From NCBI GenBank assembly GCA_036939355.1, contig JALLAP010001964.1, positions 1-17,051 of the forward strand: a DNA stretch of 17,051 nt, given 5' to 3'. Below are positions 1 to 7,663 of this stretch, piece after piece. The notes beneath the pieces are model-generated. The model was not told where the DNA came from and ran no database searches. It worked only from the letters and a program-made list of their open reading frames with translations. Made by a program: the position numbers and the translations under genes. Within the stretch, counting starts at the first letter, position 1. Each line of letters starts with the position of its first letter. Origin of the DNA: Thalassiosira profunda. Its lineage: Eukaryota > Bacillariophyta > Thalassiosirophyceae > Thalassiosirales > Thalassiosiraceae.

Positions 1-72
1 CAGAATCGCCGCACTTCATCCATCGATTCGACTTCTGGAGGGTCGCGGAGGGCGGCAGAGTGTGCGAGAGCG

Positions 73-148
73 TTTTTGTCCCTATTTTAGGGACAAAAAA
101 TTGCGGTGATTTTGCTTGAAATTTTTTGTCCCTAAAACAGGGACAAAA
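73..148. repeat. Twin palindromes (two hairpins, themselves mutually inverted)
   Basis: Two near-perfect inverted repeats sit 24 bp apart. The first (73-99) has 12-bp arms, TTTTTGTCCCTA and TAGGGACAAAAA, around a 3-nt TTT loop. The second (124-148) has 10-bp arms, TTTTGTCCCT and AGGGACAAAA, around AAAAC. Over the GTCCC..GGGAC core the second unit is the reverse complement of the first with one mismatch, so the pair also forms one larger inverted repeat. They lie 75-150 bp upstream of the UFL1 start. No terminator role is obvious. They could be protein-binding sites, a foldback or MITE remnant, or a dispersed palindrome family. Only the structure is seen; function is unknown. Confidence 0.85.
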
Positions 149-222
149 TCGAGACTACGGCTAGAGGTAGCAACCGACCTTCAAACTTCAAACCCTCACC
201 GATCCCCCGACGGCAACTCGCT

Positions 223-2993
223 ATGCCAATGGAGGCGCTGCGGTGGGAAATCCTCTCCGTCCTGGCGAGGGCCGGCGACGCCCCGCCCTTCTTCGCGCAG
301 CGCGAGGCGGCGAAGCAGAAGACCGACGACGCATCTTCTGCATCTGATGGGGAGGCGGAGGTGGGGGAGGCCGCGTTTGTCCAGGCGTGCCCCCTCCGTG
401 ACGGGGGCTGCTTCCCCGCGCTCTACTCGCGGGAGGCCATTTGCAACGAATTCACAAGTATCCTGATGTTGCACGGCGGCAGGATGTCGGCGGCGGAGAT
501 GGGCGCGTGGCTGGGGATGGAGGAAGACGACGTGGCGCGGGTGGGGGAGTGGCTGTGCCGGGAGGATGGGGAGCCATCCACGAAAAGGCGCGCATGCATG
601 ATATTAAACCCTGCGACGCAGCAGCACGATTATGCATTAGTGGAGAGTTTGAGGGCTCGCCTTCGGGAGCGTATGGAGTGGCACTGCGGTAGCTCTTCAT
701 CTTCGGACGACGAGTACATCCCCTCGCTGGACGAACTGGCTCGATCCAGTCAGGGCGGGGAATGGGCGCCCATTGCAACAGTGGCCACAAAGCAGCTGGC
801 CCGGGAGTTGGATCTGACGATCGAGGATGTTGCGTGGCTATTGGAAGAAGAGCTGGGCTCCGCTGATGCATCCTCTACATTTACCGTCGTCCGTTCAAAG
901 TCGGGAGTGCCCGAGAAAGTGTTCAACCAAGGAGTTGCAGATCGATACAGATATCTGGAAAGACAGCTGGCAAGTGCCTTGTCGGGGGTGACCGCTCCAA
1001 CATCGGTAAGCTGTGCAAAGGATTTCTGTTTCTTTGCTTTCGCGAAGCCAGTTCCTCTCACATGCACCTTCCTCTGAATCTCTGTTGAAATAAGCTCGAG
1101 AAATTGCTCGGCCGCGATTTCGGAGGAGAGGAATCGGCTGCAACGATCATATCATCTGTCCAATCCCTTTCTGAAAGCGGAGAAATTTATGGCACGCTAT
1201 CCGTGCCTTTGCAACAGGCGTCGTCGGCGAATGCAATCTACACCCCACATATCTACTCCCGTGGGCAACGAAAGATTGCGGATTCGTTCTACCGGAACAA
1301 TGGATACCTGACGACGAAGAAGTGCATTGCGCTGGGCGTCTCGCGGAACCGCATCGAGGATTTTGTGAAGGAGTCATTTGTGAGTAGTCTGAATCCACGT
1401 GTCGGGCTGAAACTTTTTGCTTTTGCTGACGAGTTCGTACCGTATCTTCTCCAGCCAAACGCCGTGCTCCTGACTCAGTCTATCATCGACCTCGACGCAA
1501 TTTGCCGCCCCCTTGAGATCGCAGTCCAATCGTCAATACTCAACAAAACGTTTGTGGATTTGAGGACGCATGTACCTGCGGATATTGCGTCAAGGGAAGA
1601 GGATACGAAAGCAATCGTTGATGTGAATTTGGCAGCTTTGCTGCGAGAGCAGCAGATGCACGATTCCTTTGCGGAGGGTCTCAAGATAGTCAACGGTGAC
1701 ATGGCCCTCTTCTTCAGCAGAGAAATGGTCGATGATTGCAAGGCGCTGCTTCCGTCGCTCGTGGAGGATTACAGCAAACAAAGGGCGAAACAAATTGCTG
1801 GCAGAGAGAGCGGTGGCGAGAACGATTTGATACCGCTAGCCTCTGTTGCCGAGGCTGTTGGAAAGAAGTACCCTGATCTCCTCACTTTGCAACACGAGCA
1901 GGGTCACAACTTTGATACTAACGACGCAATCTCTTGGAGCAATGATGCTGGCAACGATGGACCGCTGGTGGAGTTTTGCCGGTGTGCAATCTTCTCGAGC
2001 GAGTTGCAACGCATGTGCGCACGATCGGTGAAGGCAGAACTCTCCCAACTCAATGATACACAGCATGGCGTGTCGGTATCATCTCAGGCCGCAGCCAAGA
2101 TTGCGAATATCGGTGATTCGTTTGAGGCTTCATTCCGAACCCTTTGTCACCTGCTGCAACTATTCTCAAAGTCTTTGGATGCCATCGCCTCACGCGCCCA
2201 ACAAAGCAGTGAAGGCGAAAGCATCGAACAAATGGTGGATGAGATGAAGCGTGAATTGCTGCTGGGTTGCGGGAGTTGCCTTGCTCGGCTTATCACAGAA
2301 TACTACTCATTCAAACACGAAGGCGAAACAGAGAGTCGCTTGTTCTTCGAAAGCTGTGAAGAGGCTGGAAATGCAACAGCGGCTGTTGATGGGATCGATC
2401 TGGCAACAATGAACTTCCCACGCTACGAGTTGAAGTGCAGGAAAGACGACAGTGGAAAGCCTCAGAGCGATCCATTGAAATACTTGCGCTCTGCGTATGC
2501 TGGCAGCCCTGGGCTGAGCTTATCACAAATGTGGAGTCTTTGCTCAAGTGATGACGGTAGCAACAGTGAAGCAGGAAAGAAGTTGAAAGCGTTTGTTGAG
2601 CTCTTGGGCGAGAATTGCCTGACTTTGGTTGGTGTTCCGTTCTCCGTCTTGGACAAAAAGACAGAAAAGAAGGTGCTGACTGCCCGTCGCGAGGGGTTGT
2701 TGGAACGTCTAGACAAATCGCAGGACAACGAGGAGATGGCAAGGTGCGCTGCCATTTTGATCTATCAACAGGTCAAGAGTTTACCGATTGCCGGCGTGGA
2801 CACGGCCAACGCGGTGACCCGGTTGTTTGAGCACGACAAGAAGATACCTCCGGAGGTAACTCAGGATTTGCTGACACTGCGAACATGTGATGATTCTGAT
2901 GCGCCAATGTGCTTGATTCTGCGAGTGAAGAAGTACGGGTCGGCAAAGAATGCAAAGGCATTGGCGTCTCTCGTCGACAAAGAACAACATTGA
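223..2993 (+). CDS. UFL1: E3 UFM1-protein ligase 1 homologue (UFL1)
   Basis: Two exons, 223-1005 and 1101-2993, joined in phase 0 by a 95-nt intron (GTAAGC donor, CTCGAG-AG acceptor), give about 891 residues; human UFL1 has 794. Splicing rebuilds the family block TAPTS/KLLGRDFGGEE and then SESGEIYGTL. The signature around residues 308-330 (HIYSRGQRKIADSFYRNNGY) matches the human IYSR...DSFFRQNGYL segment. The N-terminal YSREAI..HGGRMSAAEM block matches the winged-helix region, and the C-terminal helical part keeps IYQQVKSLPIAG-type spacing. UFL1 works at the ER membrane with DDRGK1/UFBP1 and CDK5RAP3 to move UFM1 from UFC1 to targets such as ribosomal protein uL24. The start is uncertain: the frame is open back to a stop at 133-135 without another ATG, and the first roughly 25-30 residues of the animal protein have no clear match, so a further 5' exon is possible. 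A poorly conserved acidic insert lies near residues 25-45. Confidence 0.9.
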
Positions 2994-3039
2994 CTAATGT
3001 GTAACGAATTATCTCATGAACCACGACAATCCCACGTGT

Positions 3040-5415
3040 TTAGAATCCAACCAAGCATGCGGCGACAACGAACGAGGCAACTGCCGCGGCAGCTGTCACA
3101 CGACCCACTCCCGAGGACTCTTTCACCTCCTGCCCAGCACTACCGAGATCCACGACGATATTTACGCTTTCAGCCGCATCGGCCGCACCGCACGGCGTGG
3201 GCTGCACCTGAAAACAACCGCGCGTCGCGTGGATTCCAAGCTGGCTGTTCATGCCAATGGCGTAGATCAGATTCATTGGTACAGCCTCGTCGACTGCCTG
3301 CTTGAAATGAAGCGACACGGTGTCTTCCATAGGCGAGGACGACCGCTCGACCTTCACCACCGCATCTGTCGATACCATGGGCGCCTCGACCGACACGTCC
3401 GTGTACTCTTCCTCGCCGTCGAGCGGCCGCATCAGCGTGTACATGGACGAGAAGGCAGTCTGGCTGAAGGCCTTGGCCTCCCTGGGAAGCATCGTCTTGT
3501 GCGCCGCGGGAGCCGCGCCCTATTACGCCACCATCAGGCGGGTTCATGGCGCACTGCTCCGTCGAACGGTAGCCCATTGCCATCCAGGGCAGGAGGCCGT
3601 CCGCGGTGGGCTCGACATCGTGGAAGTGCACCGTCACGTCCATCATTTTGGACGCTTTGTCGTAGCAAGATTCGACGGTGAGACGGTCGGACACCTCGAG
3701 CATCTCCTTGGTGCCCGTCACTGCGGCTCCAGCCAAGTCGCCCACCATCGTCATCTCCTTTGTCGGGATCTCCCAAATGGGCGAGAAAGTGATCTCGTTA
3801 GAGGCCCATGACAGTGGATCAACTTCCAGGTTGCTGGGAATAGTTTCATCCTCCTCGAGCGTGGGCGGGCCGATGGCACCCTCCGCGCCGTTCTCGCCCA
3901 CCTGCGCCAAATTCTCAACACACTCGCCTCCCAGCGCTTCGTAGGCCTCGATGATCGTGAAGAGGCCCTCGTAAACGAATCGTCGCCGAACCCCTCTCCC
4001 GGAACGTTGAGCGTCAGCGGCCAGTGGATGTTGTCCTCCTCCCGAGCATTGGGATCGTTGGCGAGCTTGGTGGGTGGGTTCCCCATCATGGACATCACAA
4101 AATATTGAGACGCGAAATCCTTCTTTCTCCACTGCTTGGCCAGCCGGGGCACCTGCCCGTCCGCGTAGTACAAATGTTGATCGCCCAAGTACTGTACGTC
4201 AGTATCGTCTCCACGCTTGTCGAGGAACCAGTCGGGCCTGATGTTGCCAATCACGGCCAGGTTGATCTTGGTGCACTCGGCAATCCGGCTCGCGTCCCGC
4301 TCGCCCACCTGCACGGGGTTCGCGGCGTCCTCCTCCCATCCAATAAAGTACATGTCTCCTCCGCGGTGGATCATCGTTGTCACGCTGCCGTCCGTCTGGT
4401 TGCGAAAGCAGCCGAACTCCTCGGTCCGCTCAGCTCCCTCACCCTCGCACGGTCCCTGGCCAATGGCCCGCAGGTTGCCGAGCGAGTACGTGGTATCGCT
4501 CCGCTTCCAGTTCTTGTCCAGCATGTAGTAAGTGCGACCCTGGTGCCGGTACACCACATCATCGCTCCCGTAGGCCATCGAATGGGATTCGACGTCGGAG
4601 ACCCAGCGGAGGGGCCACATGTACGGCGATTCCTGGGCCGGCGTCCCGGGGCACGAGTTGGAGTATCCCTGAGAGAAGCCTGCCTGGTGCGCCGCACCGA
4701 TGGCGCCCGGGGCCAGCAGGCACTTCCCCGCCATTTCGTCTCCGCCGGACGCAGCTCCCGTAACGCCCGGAGGCGGTCCGCTCATCGATGGAGCATCGGC
4801 CGCACCTCCGTCGAAGATGTTTCCGTCGTCTTTCGCTCCCTCCACCGCGCCCTCGCCACACTCGGCGCCAGCCACAAACGTCCCGCCCATGAAAGCCCCG
4901 CACGCCATCTCAATGTCGCCGCACGCGCTCGCGCCGGTCAGCGACAGCGCCGACGCCTCGTGCTTCCCCTCCGCGATCACCTTGTCGCACCATCCGGCCG
5001 GTTCGTCGCAGCCCTCGGCGCTCCAAACTCCCTCGCTCTCGGCGGCGCAGCGCGCGGCCATGTCGTCGGCGGTCCACGCGGCGCCGCTGAACTGGAGGCA
5101 GGACGGGCCCGACCACGGGGAGGCGAAGGTGCAGCTCCCTGCGATGGACAGCTCCGCAAATGACGACTGCAACTTTCTCTCGCTCGGCTCATCCTCGTTG
5201 GAGGAGTGCAGCTTGCGCCCGTGCTCGTCGAGGCCCAGCTCCTTCGCGGCCGCGGCGGGGCCCTTGGCGAGCCACCGGTCGGCGTAGGGGCACTTGAGAT
5301 GGGAGCGAAACTTGGGATCGAGGGCGATGCCGCCGGGGTGCGCGGCGGGCGCCGCGGCGTCGGCGCCCGCGGAAGCGGCGGCGGCCAGCGCGGTGGAGAT
5401 GGCGGCGAACTTCAT
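3040..5415 (-). CDS. Secreted, probably GPI-anchored Cys-rich protein with C-terminal DOMON-like domain; frame broken twice
   Basis: The start at 5415 (MKFAAISTALAAAASAG) is chosen because it opens a signal peptide; an in-frame ATG upstream at 5574 would bury it. Residues 95-187 form a Cys/Gly-rich segment (C95, C106, C123, C136, C143, C165, C172, C187). Residues about 265-480 are a Trp/Tyr-rich region without a name I know. The C-terminal part (LLPWMAMGYRS...MNPPDGG...LHFKQAV...NLIYAIGMNSQLGIHATRGC) has the strand order and the late LIYAIG/H motif of DOMON domains, which bind haem or sugars in other families. The tail has ESSG followed by VTAAAAVASFVVAACLVGF, a typical GPI-attachment signal. 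Reading needs a -1 step near 3972-3981 and a +1 step near 3496-3526; the two cancel. The second could be a 49-nt intron (3526-3478, GTAATA donor). Either sequence errors, decay or unusual decoding could explain the breaks. It converges on UFL1 with a 46-bp gap. Confidence 0.7.
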
Positions 5416-5862
5416 GGTCGAGGAGAGATATGCGCGGACGGCCGATGCTCTCGATTTTATGAGCACAAATTGCTTGCGTGCTTGCACATGAACATTGCTC
5501 GGTGCATCGCAAAGAGATGGATGACGCACAAATGGATCGTGGCAACCGTTTGATACGAACGATATGTCGCCCATGATCGTGCGATTGCAACGTGGTCATT
5601 GCCGAGCGAGAGCGGTGGTGGTTGAGGAGCGAGGAGGAGAGGTCGCCTCCTCGTCAGCAAAGAAGAAGCGGCGAAGTGAGAAAGAAGAGGTGACGTCAGC
5701 CTCAGAGACACTGAGATGGTGTCTCACCAACTTCGCCGGCAACCTTCGCTAAATCGGCAGATGCACCTCCTCCGCCTCGACTGAAGCTGATGTTCCTCGC
5801 CCTCGCGACCTCGACCGCTTAGCCTGTACTGTGGAGACGATGCCCCTCGCGGCTCATAAAGT
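5416..5862. promoter_or_regulatory. Shared divergent promoter region
   Basis: This 447-bp stretch separates the starts of two divergent genes and holds no convincing reading frame of its own. On the minus strand, CATAAAAT at about 5455-5462 lies some 45 bp before the ATG of the DOMON-like gene and may be a TATA-like element. On the plus strand, CATAAAG at about 5855 is too close to the ATG at 5863 to be a usual TATA box. A purine-rich tract runs through about 5655-5690 and ends in a perfect 8-bp CRE palindrome. Promoter assignment is inferred from gene orientation. Confidence 0.55.
5691..5698. promoter_or_regulatory. CRE-type palindrome TGACGTCA
   Basis: A perfect 8-bp TGACGTCA palindrome lies midway between two divergent starts, 276 bp from one and 165 bp from the other. 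This is the classical bZIP (CREB/ATF) site. In the diatom Phaeodactylum, TGACGT-type elements in a carbonic anhydrase promoter mediate CO2/cAMP control, so a similar input is possible here. An 8-mer can occur by chance, so the role is inference. Confidence 0.4.
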
Positions 5863-7303
5863 ATGAAAACGATGCGCTTGCTTCTACTCAACTTGGCGTC
5901 CATCCTCGCGGCGTGCAACGCCTCGGCGTCGACCTCGCGCCCGCTCCAACAGAGCTTGCTGAACCCAATCGTCATCGGATTCCGGCGCGCGGCCATCAAC
6001 CTGCAACCGACGCGCCCTGCCTCGCGTGCTTCAAGCACTGCTGCCGCCCTCGGCCCGGCCCCTCCGCAGGAGGTCGTGAGCCGCGGAGGCGCCGCCGTCG
6101 CCGATGGCGCCAAGCCGCCCCCCGCCCGGCTCCTGCGCTGGGCCTACGCCGCCGCCGGGGCCGCCACGACTGTGAGTGATATCTATGTTTCATTTGATCG
6201 GACACATGACACATCTTATGCGCGATACTGTTTGCAAATTGGCAGGGAGCATGGGCAACTATGACCTACACGACGATACGCTCGAACCAACCCCCCGGGG
6301 CCATGATGCCCTGCTGGCAGCACCCGTTCTTCGCCCGCCTCGGGGCCATGGCGGTGGCCCCGCTCATCGTCGGGTCGATGGCGAGCCTCGCGGGCGCGTG
6401 CAACGGCGAGGCGCGGTCGTGGGAGGAGCTGGGCGACGGCTCCCCGTCGTTTCGCCGGCACAACTTGGCGTTGGCGACGACCGGCGTCGCCAGTTCGCTG
6501 TGGGTGAAGTTTGCGGATGTCGTGACCAGGATTCCGGGAACTGACCCGGTGGTGCGTGTGTGATAAAGATGCGCCTTCTATGTTTGTCTGCATTTGCTAG
6601 AGTACAAAGGCTGACACCCTGCTTCATTCACATAGGCGTGCCATCAAAAATACTCTGCTGCCATGCAAGGCAAATTGATTGGCTGTTACGGAGGTGCCGC
6701 TGCTCTGGGGGCTCTAGTTTGGGCGCGGTCGCTCCCGGAGGACTGTCGCAATCCTCTGAAACGCGTGGTGGATGGTGTGTCAAAGGGACTTGTCAGTATT
6801 GCCCCCAAAGATGTTGGCGATCCCGTGCAAGTGAAGTATTCACTGTTGACGACTTCGTTCCTAGTCTTTACCGGAATGCAGACGGTGAGTGTCGATCGAG
6901 CGTCTCGATTGCGTATGCTGTGGCCTCACATCTTGTGCTCACATCTCTTGTTTTCGCCTCCGTTGTTTTTGCGCAGGTCTGCAACATGCCCATCAGCGTC
7001 ATCCCCTCTTGGACTAGCAGAAGGCTTTCGAGGGCGTTTCCGATTTGGACTCTTCTCGGGGCAGTGACATCATTTGATCTCAAGGAGGCTGCCGAAAATG
7101 GAAAGCTTCTCGTCGATACCAATTATCGCTACCTATCGAATGGTGTGCGCACTTTTGGTGGATTGTATCTTGGAGCAAGAGCTGGCGCGATTTGCTTTGA
7201 TCCTTCCTTTCCAAGTGCATTCCATGCGGTGAATCAGGTCCCTGGCTTGGCCGTGGCTGCAATGCTTATGGTTGGTCTGACGCTTCGGTCGGATGAAAAG
7301 TAA
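5863..7303 (+). CDS. Unrecognised four-exon hydrophobic (membrane) protein with signal-like N-terminus
   Basis: Four exons, 5863-6171, 6246-6551, 6636-6884 and 6977-7303, all join in phase 0 through introns of 74, 84 and 92 nt with GTGAGT, GTGCGT and GTGAGT donors and CAG/TAG/CAG acceptors. The product is about 396 residues. Residues 1-21 (MKTMRLLLLNLASILAACNA) form a signal-like hydrophobic start, followed by an Ala/Pro/Arg-rich stretch that could be a transit peptide. Later hydrophobic segments include FFARLGAMAVAPLIVGSMA, LIGCYGGAAALGALVW, VKYSLLTTSFLVFTGM, AFPIWTLLGAVTSF and VPGLAVAAMLMVGL, so several membrane spans are likely. No catalytic motif is visible. A plastid or other endomembrane location is possible, but the presequence lacks a clear Phe after the predicted cleavage site. 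An alternative start is the ATG at 5872. I do not recognise the family; the exon model is the stronger part of this call. Confidence 0.7.
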
Positions 7304-7663
7304 ATTGGTTTATGGAGGATGGAATGCGTCAAGTGTGAGAAAGGGGCGAGGGCGATTACAGATAAGGGGGACTCAGAGCCACTTGCTGATGCATATCTAG
7401 GACTAGGCTGTATCTACTCTCGCTACTCGCGACGACATCGTGAACTCACTGTGCTCCATTTCCCGTATCTTCTGTCGCATTTGATCTCTTTGCCGTCACT
7501 TCATTTGTCTCAAAGCTCAGCCATAAACTTATGTTTAAGCTTCCGTTCTGCTTCGATCAATTCGATTGACAACACCAAACAAAACAATCCGTGGCACGCT
7601 CCCGCCCCTAATCCAACTGCAACAATATCCTATCCACAACGACATTCTCTCCCATCAATCCCG
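7304..7663. other. Convergent intergenic spacer
   Basis: This 360-bp gap holds the 3' ends of two convergent genes. I see no AATAAA signal, RNA gene or repeat. An antisense open frame crosses it from 7319 but is judged to be a shadow of the repeat-protein gene. Confidence 0.6.

Noticed and set aside
3947..4005. A 59-nt intron to explain the first frame change in the DOMON-like gene
   Set aside because: Length suits the frame change, but the donor GTTCCG is poor and it would remove sequence that reads as coherent protein on both sides (GEGFGDDS and YEGLFTIIE).
4024..5163. A 379-codon open frame on plus opposite the DOMON-like gene
   Set aside because: Arg/Ala/Gly-rich composition without motifs; the minus strand carries a signal peptide, a Cys module and a recognisable C-terminal domain.
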